Assembly: GCF_016862635.1 (NCBI RefSeq)
Contig: NZ_BONI01000001.1
Span: 186,001 to 250,000, forward strand
Length of the DNA: 64,000 nt
Source: Catellatospora coxensis
Lineage (GTDB): Bacteria > Actinomycetota > Actinomycetes > Mycobacteriales > Micromonosporaceae
Reading direction: 5' to 3'
Below the pieces are notes generated by a model. That model worked only from the letters and a program-made list of their open reading frames with translations, did no database searches and was not told the DNA's origin. Position numbers and translations under genes: made by a program. Of this stretch, positions 26,234 through 35,263 are shown piece after piece. Each line of letters opens with the position of its first letter. The stretch's first letter is position 1.

Positions 26234-26362
26234 CAAGCGCAACACCACGTTCTTCCTCCGTGGCTCGGAAAGCGGGCGGTCGCCCGGCCCGGAACGACCC
26301 GGGTCCGAACGACAGCCCTGGGCTCGGCCGGGTATAGGCCGACGATGGAGGGAGCCGCCGAC

Positions 26363-26788
26363 ATGAACGCCACGACGAAGGTGCCGGCCCATCTGCTGCC
26401 GCACCGCACGCCGATCGAGCTGATCGTCCTCGCCCGCCGCGGGCTCGCCGAGGCCCGGGAGACCGAGAGCCCCGCACAGCGCTACGCCGTCGCCCACCTT
26501 GCCGCCCTGCGTGCCGCGGCGGCCGTGATCGCCGCCCGCGCGCTGCCCGCGCCCGCCCGCCGCCGCCAGATCACCAGCGTATGGGTGCTGCTGGCCATGG
26601 TCGCCCCCGAGATGAGCGACTGGTCGTCGCTGTTCTCGTCCGGCGCGGCCAAGCGCTCCGCCGCCGAGGCGGGCATCGCCCGGGTCACCGCCCGAGAGGC
26701 CGACACCCTGCTGCTGCAGGCCGTCCACTTCACCGACGAGGTGCAGGAGGCGCTGGACCTCGCGATCCAGCCCGCCCTCGCACGGTGA
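26363..26788 (+). CDS. HEPN-domain protein (SAV_6107 family) of SOS operon
   Basis: A 141-residue all-helical protein matching the SAV_6107-type HEPN family. R40-x4-H45 (RYAVAH) is the Rx4-6H motif that forms the active site in HEPN RNases. Three further helices follow, with WVLLAMVAPEMSDWSSLF in the middle. It is the first gene after two LexA boxes and precedes imuA, imuB and dnaE2, so it should rise with DNA damage. ATG 26363 follows GGAGGGAG by 8 bases; ATG 26345 is an alternative. Whether it cuts RNA or only serves as a structural partner is unknown. Confidence 0.8.
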   Translation: MNATTKVPAHLLPHRTPIELIVLARRGLAEARETESPAQRYAVAHLAALRAAAAVIAARALPAPARRRQITSVWVLLAMVAPEMSDWSSLFSSGAAKRSAAEAGIARVTAREADTLLLQAVHFTDEVQEALDLAIQPALAR

Positions 26789-26931
26789 GTTCCGGGCCCG
26801 CGGGGGCGGGCCCTGAGTTCCGGGCCCGCGAGGCGGGCCACCGCGCCCGCCGGGCGCACCTCGGACAGCCCGTTCCCGGCACCGCCCGCCCGCGGCCGCC
26901 GGGGACGGGCCACCGGGGATCACCACGACGG

Positions 26932-27738
26932 ATGACCACGTACGACGGGGGGATGAACGCCATGACGGGGCTGAGCATGGCCCGGTCCATGGAGTTGCGG
27001 CACGCTTCGGTGCGGCGAGCCAGCGACCTCACCGACGAGCAGGCCGGCCTGGGCACGGACCGGATGCTGCCGGTGCTGCCCGAGCTGCGCGAGCTGCTAC
27101 CCGGCCGGGGACTGCGCCGGGGCAGCACGATCGCGGTCGCCTCGACCGACGCGCCCGGCTGCGGCGGCACCACCTCGCTGCTGCTGGCCCTGCTGTCCGC
27201 CGCGTCGTCCGCCGGTTCCTGGTGCGCCGTGGTCGGGCTGCCGACCCTGGGCCTGGCCGCCGCCGCGGAACTGGGCATCGCCCTGGACCGGCTCGCCCTC
27301 GTGCCGCACCCCGGCCCGCAGTGGACCACCGTCGTCGGCGCGCTGCTCGACGGGTTCGACGTGGTGGTGGCCGCCCCGACCGGGCCGGTCGCGGCTTCCG
27401 CGCGCCAGCAGCTCGCCGCCCGCGCCCGCCAGCGCGGCAGCGTGCTGGTGCCGTTCGGCGGCGGTTGGGAAGGCGCCGACGTGGTGCTCTCCCCGGTCGA
27501 GGGCATGTGGATCGGGCTGGGCCGGGGACACGGCCGGCTGCGCGCCCGCGAGCTGACCGTCTCGGCCCGCGGCCGGGGCGCCGCGGGCCGACCCCGCCAG
27601 GTCACCATGTGGCTGCCCGCCCCGTCCGGCCCGGCCGTCCCCGCGCCCGAGCCCGAGCCCGCGATCGTGTCGCCGCCGCGCCCGCAACCCCAGGCCATGG
27701 GGCAGAGCCGGGGCCACCTGCGCGTGGTGCAGGGATGA
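26932..27738 (+). CDS. imuA: ImuA (RecA-like mutasome protein)
   Basis: A 268-residue RecA-fold protein equivalent to actinobacterial ImuA'. It works with ImuB and DnaE2 in SOS-induced translesion synthesis. Residues about 60-90 (GSTIAVAS..GCGGTTSLLLALL) resemble a Walker A region but lack the GK(T/S) lysine. VVVAAPTGP (about 143-151) is Walker-B-like. The C-terminal ~40 residues are Pro-rich and disordered. ATG 26932 is used; ATG 26953 and 26962 are possible. It follows the HEPN gene by 143 bases and precedes imuB by 181. Confidence 0.85.
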   Translation: MTTYDGGMNAMTGLSMARSMELRHASVRRASDLTDEQAGLGTDRMLPVLPELRELLPGRGLRRGSTIAVASTDAPGCGGTTSLLLALLSAASSAGSWCAVVGLPTLGLAAAAELGIALDRLALVPHPGPQWTTVVGALLDGFDVVVAAPTGPVAASARQQLAARARQRGSVLVPFGGGWEGADVVLSPVEGMWIGLGRGHGRLRARELTVSARGRGAAGRPRQVTMWLPAPSGPAVPAPEPEPAIVSPPRPQPQAMGQSRGHLRVVQG

Positions 27739-27919
27739 CCGCGGCACCGCAACCTCCTGGGGCGGTGCCGACCGGACCCGCGGGTGGTGTGTGCCCAGGA
27801 CCGACCGGGCTTGCGGGCGCTCGGCCGGTCACGGTTCGGGGCCGGTCGGCCGGCGCCGCGGGTGAGGCGATGCCGTACCCGGTAGGCGGCGGCCGGGCGC
27901 GGCCGCGGGCGGTGCGCTG

Positions 27920-29449
27920 ATGGGCGACGCCGCCCAGCGCACCATGCTCGTCTGGTGTCCGGACTGGCCGGTCATCGCCGCCGACCTGCTCGACGGGGTG
28001 CCCGCGCACAAGCCGGTCGCGGTGCTGCACGCCAACCGCGTCGTCGCCTCCTCGGCCGCCGCCCGCGCCGAAGGGGTGCGCCGCGGGCTGCGCAAACGTG
28101 AGGCGCAGAGCAGGTGCCCGCAGGTGATCACGGTCGACTACGACCCGGTCCGCGACGTACGGGCCTTCGAACCCGTGGTCGCCGCCGTCGAGGAGATCGC
28201 CGCCTCGGTGGCGGTGCTGCGGTCGGGTGTGTGCGCGTTCGCGGCCCGCGGCCCGGCCCGCTACTTCGGCGGCGAGGAGGCCGCCGCCGAGCGCATCGTC
28301 GAACAGGTCGCCCAGCAGTGCGGGGTGGAGGCCCAGATCGGCGTCGCCGACGGCACGTTCGCCGCGCTGCTGGCCGCCCGGGCCGGGCGGATCATCGACC
28401 CCGGGCAGACCGCCGCCTTCCTGGCCGCGATGCCGGTCACCACCCTGGACCGGCCCGCGCTGACCAGCCTGCTGCGGCGGCTCGGCGTGCACACCCTCGG
28501 CGCGTTCGCCGACCTCCCGCCCAGCGACGTGCTGGCCCGCTTCGGGCTCGACGCCGCATTCGCGCAGCGCCTGGCCGCGGGCCGCGACGACCGGCCGCTC
28601 GCGGTCCGCCAGGCCCCGCCCGAGCTGGAGGTCGAGGAGCGCTACGACGAACCGGTGGACCGCGTCGACAGCGCCGCGTTCGCCGCGCGGGCGCTGGCCG
28701 AGCAGCTGCACGAGCGGCTCGCCGGATACGGCATGGCCGCCACCCGGCTGGCCATCAGCGCCGTCACCGCCGACGGCCGCGAACTGCACCGGGTATGGCG
28801 GCACGACGGCGTGCTCACCGCGCAGGCCATCGCCGACCGCACCCGCTGGCAGCTGGAGGGGTGGATCACCCAGCGCCGGATGACCGCCGGGATCATCGCG
28901 CTGCGGCTCATCCCCGACGGCCTCGTCCAGCAGGCCGGGCTGCAGGCCGGACTGTGGGGCGACGTCGGGCAGGAACGCGACCGGGCGCACCGCGCGTTGC
29001 ACCGCGTGCAGGGCATCCTCGGCCCGGAAGCGGTGGTGACCGCGGTGCTCGGCGGCGGGCGCGACCCCGGCGGGCAGGCGACCCTGGTGCCCTGGGGCGA
29101 CGAGCGGTCGCCCCGGCGCCCGGCGGGCCCCTGGCCCGGCCGCCTGCCCCCGCCGTCACCGGCCGTGGTGCTGCCCGAACCGCTGCCGGTGCAGCTGCTC
29201 GACGACTCCGGCGAGGTGCTGCGGGTCAGCGCCCGGCTCGAACTCAGCGCCCCGCCCGCCCGCCTGGTCTGGGACGGCCGAAAGATCGAGGTCACCGGCT
29301 GGGCGGGCCCGTGGCCGGTCGAGGAGCAGTGGTGGGACGGCCGCCGTACCCACCGCTCCGCCCGCCTCCAGATCCTCCTCGCCACCGGCCGAGCCCTCCT
29401 GCTCACCCTCAACGCCGGCCAATGGTCCATAACCCTCCACTTCGACTGA
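27920..29449 (+). CDS. imuB: ImuB (inactive Y-family polymerase)
   Basis: A 509-residue Y-family polymerase relative. It has the palm/fingers layout, but the metal-binding DxD near the N-terminus is replaced (LVWCPDWPV in place of the DMDAF of DinB), so it cannot polymerise. In the mutasome it bridges the beta clamp, ImuA and DnaE2. The helix-hairpin-helix region includes LGVHTLGAFADLPPSDVLARFG (about residues 187-208). The C-terminal 150 residues hold Pro-rich linkers and a beta-rich domain ending WSITLHF. The frame ends just before two palindromic elements. Confidence 0.9.
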   Translation: MGDAAQRTMLVWCPDWPVIAADLLDGVPAHKPVAVLHANRVVASSAAARAEGVRRGLRKREAQSRCPQVITVDYDPVRDVRAFEPVVAAVEEIAASVAVLRSGVCAFAARGPARYFGGEEAAAERIVEQVAQQCGVEAQIGVADGTFAALLAARAGRIIDPGQTAAFLAAMPVTTLDRPALTSLLRRLGVHTLGAFADLPPSDVLARFGLDAAFAQRLAAGRDDRPLAVRQAPPELEVEERYDEPVDRVDSAAFAARALAEQLHERLAGYGMAATRLAISAVTADGRELHRVWRHDGVLTAQAIADRTRWQLEGWITQRRMTAGIIALRLIPDGLVQQAGLQAGLWGDVGQERDRAHRALHRVQGILGPEAVVTAVLGGGRDPGGQATLVPWGDERSPRRPAGPWPGRLPPPSPAVVLPEPLPVQLLDDSGEVLRVSARLELSAPPARLVWDGRKIEVTGWAGPWPVEEQWWDGRRTHRSARLQILLATGRALLLTLNAGQWSITLHFD

Positions 29450-29471
29450 CCCACCCACCCCACCCACCCCC

Positions 29472-29544
29472 TCCCGGGTTGATCATGAACTTATGGGCAG
29501 GTTGGCCGGTGTGTCGTTGACACAACCTCATGATCGATCGGGAC
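29472..29544. repeat. Palindromic element, family 1 copy B
   Basis: TTGATCATGAACTTATGG on the left and CCTCATGATCGATC on the right form imperfect arms around GGTGTGTCG. It has the same orientation as copy A at 2775. It lies between imuB and dnaE2. Confidence 0.75.
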
Positions 29545-29561
29545 GAGCGCCCGTCACCCGA

Positions 29562-29623
29562 GGGTGATCATGAACTTGTGGCCGCGACACGCCGTCGAGC
29601 CGTGCCATAAGTTCATGATCAAC
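29562..29623. repeat. Palindromic element, family 1 copy C (inverted)
   Basis: Its reverse complement shares TTGATCATGAACTTATGGCA plus the GTGTCGCG core with copy A. It lies 17 bases after copy B in the opposite orientation, just upstream of the dnaE2 promoter. Confidence 0.8.
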
Positions 29624-29655
29624 GAGTGGGGCGGCGGTGGGGGTGGGCTGGGGGT

Positions 29656-29671
29656 TAGTACAGTTGTTCGA
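29656..29671 (+). promoter_or_regulatory. LexA box and -10 of dnaE2
   Basis: TAGTAC-AGTT-GTTCGA matches the LexA consensus at 10 of 12 positions and ends at the base before the GTG start. TACAGT (29659-29664) inside it is a -10 box 7 bases before that GTG, giving a leaderless, LexA-blocked promoter. Confidence 0.65.
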
Positions 29672-32600
29672 GTGGGGTTCGATAGTCAGGATCAGCTGCC
29701 CTGGGGGGAGCTGGAGCGGCGGATGCGGGGCGGCCGGGTGGTCGATCCGCTGGTCGCCGACGGGGGTGACGGGCCGGGGTTCTCGCGGAAGCGGGAGCCG
29801 TATCGGGCCGGGCCGGTCGAGCGGCCGAAGGCGGCGGTGCCGTACGCGGAGCTGCACTGTCATACCAACTTCAGCTTTCTGGACGGGGCCAGTGATCCGG
29901 AGGAGCTGGTCGCCGAGGCGGTGCGGCTGGGGCTGGAGGCCCTGGCGATCACCGATCACGACGGGTTCTACGGGGTGGTGCGGTTCGCGGAGGCGGCGCG
30001 GGAGCACGGGCTGCCGACCGTGTTCGGGGCGGAGCTGAACCTGGCCGGGCTGCCGCGCGGCGGGGGAGCGCCCGACCCGGCGGGCACGCACCTGCTGGCG
30101 CTGGCTCGGGGGCCGCAGGGGTACGCGAACCTGGCCCGCACCCTGTCCGAGGCGCACCTTGCGGGCGGCGAGAAGGGGCGGCCGAAGTACGACCTGGACA
30201 AGATCGCCGAGACCTTGAACGGGCAGGCGGTGATCCTGACCGGGTGCCGCAAGGGCGCGGTGCCGCACGCGCTGCTCACCGAGGGGGTCGACGCGGCCGC
30301 GCGGCAGCTGGACCGGCTGGCGGACCTGTTCGGGGCGGAGAACGTGGTGGTGGAGCTGACCGACCACGCCGACCCGTCGGACGGCGACCGCAACGAGGTG
30401 CTGGCGTACCTCGCGCAGCGGGCCGGGCTGCCCGTGCTCGCCACGAACAACGTGCACTACCACGCCCCGGCGCGGCGGCGGCTGGCCACGGTGACCGCGG
30501 CGGTGCGCGCCCGCACCAGCCTGGACTCCCTCGACGGCTACCTGCCCGCGGCGGCGACCGCGCACCTGCGCTCGGGCGCGGAGATGGCGGCCCGGTTCGC
30601 GGCGATGCCGTACCCGGGCGCGGACCGCGCGGTGGCGTACGCCGCGGAGCTGGGCCGGGAGCTGGCCTTCGACCTGCGGCTGGTCGCGCCGAAGCTGCCG
30701 CCGTTCACCGACGAGCACGGCAACCGGGTCGACGAGGTGGCCTACCTGCGCGAACGGACCTACGAGGGGGCGGCGCAGAGGTACGGGCCGCGGCAGGCGT
30801 ACCCGGAGGCGTACGAGCGCATCGAGCACGAGCTGAAGATGATCGAGCAACTGGAGTTCCCGGGCTACTTCCTGGTGGTGTGGGACATCGTGGAGTTCTG
30901 CCGCAAAAACAAGATCTACTGCCAGGGGCGGGGGTCGGCGGCGAACTCGGCGGTCTGCTACGCGCTGCGGATCACCAACGTGGACCCGGTCGGCGGCGAG
31001 GGCGGGCTGCTGTTCGAGCGGTTCCTGGCCCCGGAGCGCGACGGCCCGCCCGACATCGACGTCGACATCGAGTCCGACCGGCGCGAGGAGGTCATCCAGT
31101 ACGTCTACCGGCGCTACGACCGGCAGCACACCGCGCAGGTGGCCAACGTGATCTCGTACCGGCCGCGCTCGGCGGTGCGGGACGTGGCCCGCGCGTTCGG
31201 CTTCTCGGCGGGGCAGCAGGACGCCTGGAGCAAGCAGATCGACCGCTGGCACGGGGTGTCGGCCAAGGACGTCGACGGCATCCCGGAGCACGTCATGGAG
31301 TACGCCAACGAGCTGCTGCACGCCCCGCGCCACCTGGGCATCCACTCCGGCGGCATGGTCATCTGCGACCGCCCGGTGATCGAGGTGTGCCCGGTCGAGT
31401 GGGCGCGTATGCCTGGCCGCACCGTGCTGCAGTGGGACAAGGACGACTGTGCGGCCGTCGACCTGGTCAAGTTCGACCTGCTGGGGCTGGGCATGCTGTC
31501 GGCGCTGCACTACGCGTTCGACTTCCTCGGCCAGGAGCTGGACCTCGGCGACCTGAAACCGGACGACCCCGAGGTGTACGAGATGCTGTGCCGCGCCGAC
31601 ACCGTCGGGGTGTTCCAGGTGGAGAGCCGGGCGCAGATGTCGACGCTGCCCCGGCTGCGCCCGGAGCGCTTCTACGACCTGGTGGTGGAGGTGGCGCTGA
31701 TCCGGCCCGGCCCGATCCAGGGCGGCTCGGTGCACCCGTTCATCCGGCGCAAGAACGGGCTGGAGCCGGTGGACATCCCGCACCCGCGCATGCACAACTC
31801 GCTGGCCCGGACCCTGGGCGTGCCGCTGTTCCAGGAGCAGATGATGCAGCTGGCCATCGACGTCGCCGACTTCACCCCGGTGGAGGCCGACCAGCTGCGC
31901 CGGGCGATGGGCTCCAAGCGGTCCATGGACAGGATGGAGCGGCTGCGCGAGCGCCTGTACGAGGGCATGGCCCGCAACGGGATCGGCCCGGCGCTGGCCG
32001 ACGACATCTTCGCCAAGCTCGCCGCGTTCGCCAACTACGGCTTCCCGGAGAGCCACGCGATCAGCTTCGCCTACCTGGTGTATGCCAGCGCCTGGCTGAA
32101 GCGATACCACCCGGCGGCGTTCTGCGCGGCGCTGCTCGGGGCGCAGCCGATGGGCTTCTACTCGCCGCAGTCGCTGGTCGACGACGCCCGGCGGCACGGC
32201 GTGCAGGTGCGCCGCCCGGACGTCAACGCGAGCCTGGTCAAGGCGAGCCTGGAGTGGGCGCCGGGGGACCGGTCGGGCAGCCTGCCGGGGGAGCAGCCGT
32301 CGCAGTGGGGGCTGGGCGGCCCGGCGGTGCGGCTGGGCCTGGACAGCGTGCGCACGCTCGGGGAGGACGTGGCGCAACGGATCGTCGAGGAGCGCGAGCG
32401 GGGCCCGTACGCCGACATGACCGATCTGGCCCGGCGGGCCGGCCTGCCCGCGGCCCAGCTGGAGGCGCTGGCCACCGCGGACGCCTTCGCCTGCTTCGGC
32501 CTGGACCGGCGGGCGGCGCTGTGGGCGGCCGGCGCGGCGGCCACCGACACCCCGGACCGGCTGCCGGGCACGGTCGTCGGCGTGCACGCGCCGACCCTGC

Positions 32601-33019
32601 CCGGCATGGACGCGGTGGACAAGCTGGTCGCGGACGTGTGGGCGACCGGGCTGTCCCCGGACGACCACCCGATCCGGCTGGTGCGCGAGCGGCTGGCCGC
32701 GCAGGGGGCGCTGCCGATCGCCCGGCTCACCGGGGTCGAGCACGGGTCCCGGGTGCTGGTCGGCGGCCTGGTCACGCACCGGCAGCGGCCGGCGACCGCG
32801 GGCGGGGTGACCTTCCTCAACCTGGAGGACGAGACCGGGATGCTCAACGTGGTCTGCTCGCCGGGCCTGTGGCTGCGTTACCGCAAGGTGGCCCGGGGCA
32901 GCACCGCGCTGCTGGTGCGGGGCCGGCTGGAGGCGGCGTCCGGGGTGCGCAACCTGGTCGCCGATCAGCTCGCGGAGCTGACCGTCGCGACCCCGGTCGC
33001 CTCTCGGGACTTCCGTTAG
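29672..33019 (+). CDS. dnaE2: Error-prone DNA polymerase DnaE2
   Basis: A 1115-residue C-family polymerase, the catalytic subunit of the ImuA-ImuB-DnaE2 mutasome. The PHP domain begins AELHCHTNFSFLDGAS (about residue 65). The palm holds GRGSAANSAVCY and the metal-binding PDIDVDIESDRR. The C-terminus has an OB fold (VLVGGLVTHRQRPATAGGV...TFLNLEDETG) and ends SRDFR like the mycobacterial protein. GTG 29672 aligns with the MGWxxx..W.E(L/M)ER start of homologues. An ATG at 29564 in the same frame lies in a palindromic repeat and is rejected. Confidence 0.95.
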   Translation: MGFDSQDQLPWGELERRMRGGRVVDPLVADGGDGPGFSRKREPYRAGPVERPKAAVPYAELHCHTNFSFLDGASDPEELVAEAVRLGLEALAITDHDGFYGVVRFAEAAREHGLPTVFGAELNLAGLPRGGGAPDPAGTHLLALARGPQGYANLARTLSEAHLAGGEKGRPKYDLDKIAETLNGQAVILTGCRKGAVPHALLTEGVDAAARQLDRLADLFGAENVVVELTDHADPSDGDRNEVLAYLAQRAGLPVLATNNVHYHAPARRRLATVTAAVRARTSLDSLDGYLPAAATAHLRSGAEMAARFAAMPYPGADRAVAYAAELGRELAFDLRLVAPKLPPFTDEHGNRVDEVAYLRERTYEGAAQRYGPRQAYPEAYERIEHELKMIEQLEFPGYFLVVWDIVEFCRKNKIYCQGRGSAANSAVCYALRITNVDPVGGEGGLLFERFLAPERDGPPDIDVDIESDRREEVIQYVYRRYDRQHTAQVANVISYRPRSAVRDVARAFGFSAGQQDAWSKQIDRWHGVSAKDVDGIPEHVMEYANELLHAPRHLGIHSGGMVICDRPVIEVCPVEWARMPGRTVLQWDKDDCAAVDLVKFDLLGLGMLSALHYAFDFLGQELDLGDLKPDDPEVYEMLCRADTVGVFQVESRAQMSTLPRLRPERFYDLVVEVALIRPGPIQGGSVHPFIRRKNGLEPVDIPHPRMHNSLARTLGVPLFQEQMMQLAIDVADFTPVEADQLRRAMGSKRSMDRMERLRERLYEGMARNGIGPALADDIFAKLAAFANYGFPESHAISFAYLVYASAWLKRYHPAAFCAALLGAQPMGFYSPQSLVDDARRHGVQVRRPDVNASLVKASLEWAPGDRSGSLPGEQPSQWGLGGPAVRLGLDSVRTLGEDVAQRIVEERERGPYADMTDLARRAGLPAAQLEALATADAFACFGLDRRAALWAAGAAATDTPDRLPGTVVGVHAPTLPGMDAVDKLVADVWATGLSPDDHPIRLVRERLAAQGALPIARLTGVEHGSRVLVGGLVTHRQRPATAGGVTFLNLEDETGMLNVVCSPGLWLRYRKVARGSTALLVRGRLEAASGVRNLVADQLAELTVATPVASRDFR

Positions 33020-33130
33020 TAGTGTGCTGATTACTACGGGTCCATAAAGGACGACCGTACGTCTTGTGTGGACAGGAATCTGCCGATACCGTTCGCACGA
33101 CCCATCACCCCTGGGACGAACGGACAGCAG

Positions 33131-34432
33131 ATGCGGAAATCGTCGTCGATCGTGGCGAGTTGCGGCCTTTTGCTGGCCTCGCTGGCCGCCTCCCTGCCCG
33201 CGCAAGCGGCTCCGGTGCTCACCCTGGACTGCCAGGTGGCGACCCCGGCCGCCGGGCTCGGCGCGGGGCTGACCCCGGACCGGGCGCCCGCCTACGGGCA
33301 ATGGCTCGACAGCGAATCGGGCCGCCGGGCCAACCAGGCCGTCCAGCAGGCCGCCCGGCAGAGCCTCGGCCTCGGCGACGGCAAGGAACGCATCGCCGAC
33401 CAGGTGCGCCGCGGCTACATCGGCACCGCGATCGACCACAACACGCAGACGGTGACCATCGTGGTGACCCCGGAGCAGCGCACCCGCGCGGCCTCGCTCG
33501 GCAGCGGCCTCGCCGCGGCCAGGGCGGCCGCCGACGGCGCGCCCGAGGTGAAGTCGGCCGTCCAGGTCGGCTGCTTCCCGGCCGAGCGCCTGGCCGCCGC
33601 CGACGAGCTGCTCGCCGGCCGCGCCTGGCACCCCGACGCGGCCCGCGCGACGTTCAGCTACCGGCTGCGCGCCGAGGACTCCCGCTACCTGGTCAGCTTC
33701 GACCCGCGGTTCCCCGCCGCCGCCCAGGCGCTGCGGGACGCGCTGGGCGAGGTCGCCGAGGTCACCCTCGACAGCGCCGTCCGCACCGGCCGGCTCAACG
33801 ACGGCGAGGCGCACTTCGGCGGGGCGGGCGTGCGGGTCAACTCCGGCGCGACGAACACCTGCACCACCGCGTTCGTCGCCAGGCGCCGGTCGGTCACCGG
33901 CGACACCGCGGTGTACTCCGGCGGCATCAGCGCCGGGCACTGCTTCGCCAACGGCAACAAGATCTACTCGTCGACGCAGTACTGGGGCACCGCCTCGCGG
34001 GAGAGCGACTACCCGGCGTACGACATGATCTTCGTGGGCTCCTCCGCCGAGACCTACGACAACGTCATCCACACCGACCCGTGCTGCCCGACCCAGCGCA
34101 ACATCACCGCCAAGCGCAACCCGCTGGTCGGCGACGTGGTCTGCCTCAGCGGCATGGTCACCAAGGCCACCTGCGGCGTCACCGTGTTCAGCCTGACCAC
34201 CTCCATCTGCGACGACGCGGGCTGCACCTACGGCCTCATGGAGGGCGGCCGCGGCGGCGACGTCATCGTGCGCACCGGCGACTCCGGCGGCCCCGTCTAC
34301 ATCAGGTCCGGCACCAGCAACGCCATCGCGCTCGGGATGATCATCGGTTGCACCAGCGAGTGCCGGGGCGTCGTCGCGGAGCAGCTCACCAACATCGAGT
34401 CCCACCTCAACGCCACCATCCTCACGTCCTGA
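33131..34432 (+). CDS. Secreted trypsin-like serine protease (S1 family)
   Basis: A 433-residue exported protease. A signal peptide (residues 1-27, MRKSSSIV..LPAQA) and a ~180-residue pro-region with alpha-lytic-protease-like pattern come first. The chymotrypsin-fold domain follows. The triad is seen in SAGHCF (His), SDYPAYDMIFV (Asp) and GDSGGPVY (Ser). Several Cys pairs suggest disulphides. ATG 33131 starts the signal peptide; an upstream in-frame GTG at 33068 is less likely. It is probably a nutrient-scavenging extracellular enzyme. Confidence 0.88.
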   Translation: MRKSSSIVASCGLLLASLAASLPAQAAPVLTLDCQVATPAAGLGAGLTPDRAPAYGQWLDSESGRRANQAVQQAARQSLGLGDGKERIADQVRRGYIGTAIDHNTQTVTIVVTPEQRTRAASLGSGLAAARAAADGAPEVKSAVQVGCFPAERLAAADELLAGRAWHPDAARATFSYRLRAEDSRYLVSFDPRFPAAAQALRDALGEVAEVTLDSAVRTGRLNDGEAHFGGAGVRVNSGATNTCTTAFVARRRSVTGDTAVYSGGISAGHCFANGNKIYSSTQYWGTASRESDYPAYDMIFVGSSAETYDNVIHTDPCCPTQRNITAKRNPLVGDVVCLSGMVTKATCGVTVFSLTTSICDDAGCTYGLMEGGRGGDVIVRTGDSGGPVYIRSGTSNAIALGMIIGCTSECRGVVAEQLTNIESHLNATILTS

Positions 34433-34466
34433 GGCCGGGCCACCTGCCACCGATGAAAGGCTCAAC

Positions 34467-35204
34467 ATGAGCGGACAGCGGAGCCTGCCGGCGCGGATCG
34501 CCGCGCTCCTGCTCGCCGGCGCGGCCGCCGGCGCGAGCACCGGGTGTGCCGCGCGCAACCTGCCGCCCGCCGACGTGCCGGAGCCCTCGGCCGACGCGAT
34601 CGTCGTCACGACCCGGGTGCCGCAGGTCGTGGACAGCACCGTCGGGCGGCTCGACAAGGAGTTCGGCAAGGCGGGGCTCGTGCCGCTGGTCACGTACGAG
34701 CCCGGGCTGCTGCTGGAGCGGGGCGTCGTCGCGGTGACCGATCCGCCCGGCGGCACCACGGTGCCCCGGGGCAGCGTGGTCCGGATCGTGGTGGCCGGCG
34801 CCCCGGCGACCCTCGACGAGTACATCCGCGGGCACTGGGAGACGTTCGTCGGCACCGGGGCCGACCCGAAGGGCACCGTCGTGCTCGGCGTGCACGAGGG
34901 CAACAAGCTGCCCGAGGTCGTCGAAGGCGTGGAGAAGTACCTCAAGGGCAAGCCCTACCGGCTGGTGACCTGCCCGCACTCGCGGGTCGAGCTGGAGCAG
35001 GTGATCGTCGAGCTGGGCGAGCGCAGGTTCCTGCCCACCGCCGCCTCGCTGAAGTTCTCGCTGAGCATCGACGGGGGAGCGTGCGCGGTGCAGCTGCGCG
35101 CCGACCTCACCGACGAGGAGACGGCCCAGCTCATGGAGCACTTCGGCGCGAAACTCGTGATCGAACGCGGCCCGGTCGGGGGCAGGCTGCGGGGCGACAC
35201 CTGA
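34467..35204 (+). CDS. Lipoprotein with PASTA-like domain
   Basis: A 245-residue probable lipoprotein. Its signal segment ends in ASTGC with C27 as lipidation site. Residues about 42-110 resemble one PASTA repeat (VPQVVDSTVGRLDKEFGKAGL...VAVTDPPGGTTVPRGSVVRIVV). The rest is a beta-rich domain of unknown type (LGVHEGNKLPEVVEGVEKYL...). It may bind wall fragments at the membrane surface. It starts 34 bases after the protease stop, so the two could be cotranscribed. No named family was recognised. Confidence 0.72.
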   Translation: MSGQRSLPARIAALLLAGAAAGASTGCAARNLPPADVPEPSADAIVVTTRVPQVVDSTVGRLDKEFGKAGLVPLVTYEPGLLLERGVVAVTDPPGGTTVPRGSVVRIVVAGAPATLDEYIRGHWETFVGTGADPKGTVVLGVHEGNKLPEVVEGVEKYLKGKPYRLVTCPHSRVELEQVIVELGERRFLPTAASLKFSLSIDGGACAVQLRADLTDEETAQLMEHFGAKLVIERGPVGGRLRGDT

Positions 35205-35250
35205 CGCCCGCCCGGACGGCGTGCCCCGACGACCGCCCACCGGCGGCCGC

Positions 35251-35256
35251 TAGGCT
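35251..35256 (+). promoter_or_regulatory. -10 box of methyltransferase gene (leaderless)
   Basis: TAGGCT (TANNNT) lies 7 bases before the GTG start at 35264. Confidence 0.45.
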
Positions 35257-35263
35257 CGGCGAC

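Noticed and set aside
26036-26362. N-terminal extension of the HEPN protein from ATG 26036
   Set aside because: The translation is Arg/Pro/Gly-rich and crosses four strong hairpins. A good ribosome site and the family-like start are at 26363.
29564-29671. Upstream ATG start for dnaE2
   Set aside because: It lies inside a palindromic repeat. Homologues start at the GTG at 29672, which also has a promoter.
29528-34951. A minus-strand open frame of 1807 codons opposite dnaE2 and the protease
   Set aside because: It is antisense to genes with clear motifs. High third-position GC keeps such shadow frames open, and the translation is Arg/Gly/Val-rich with no domain.
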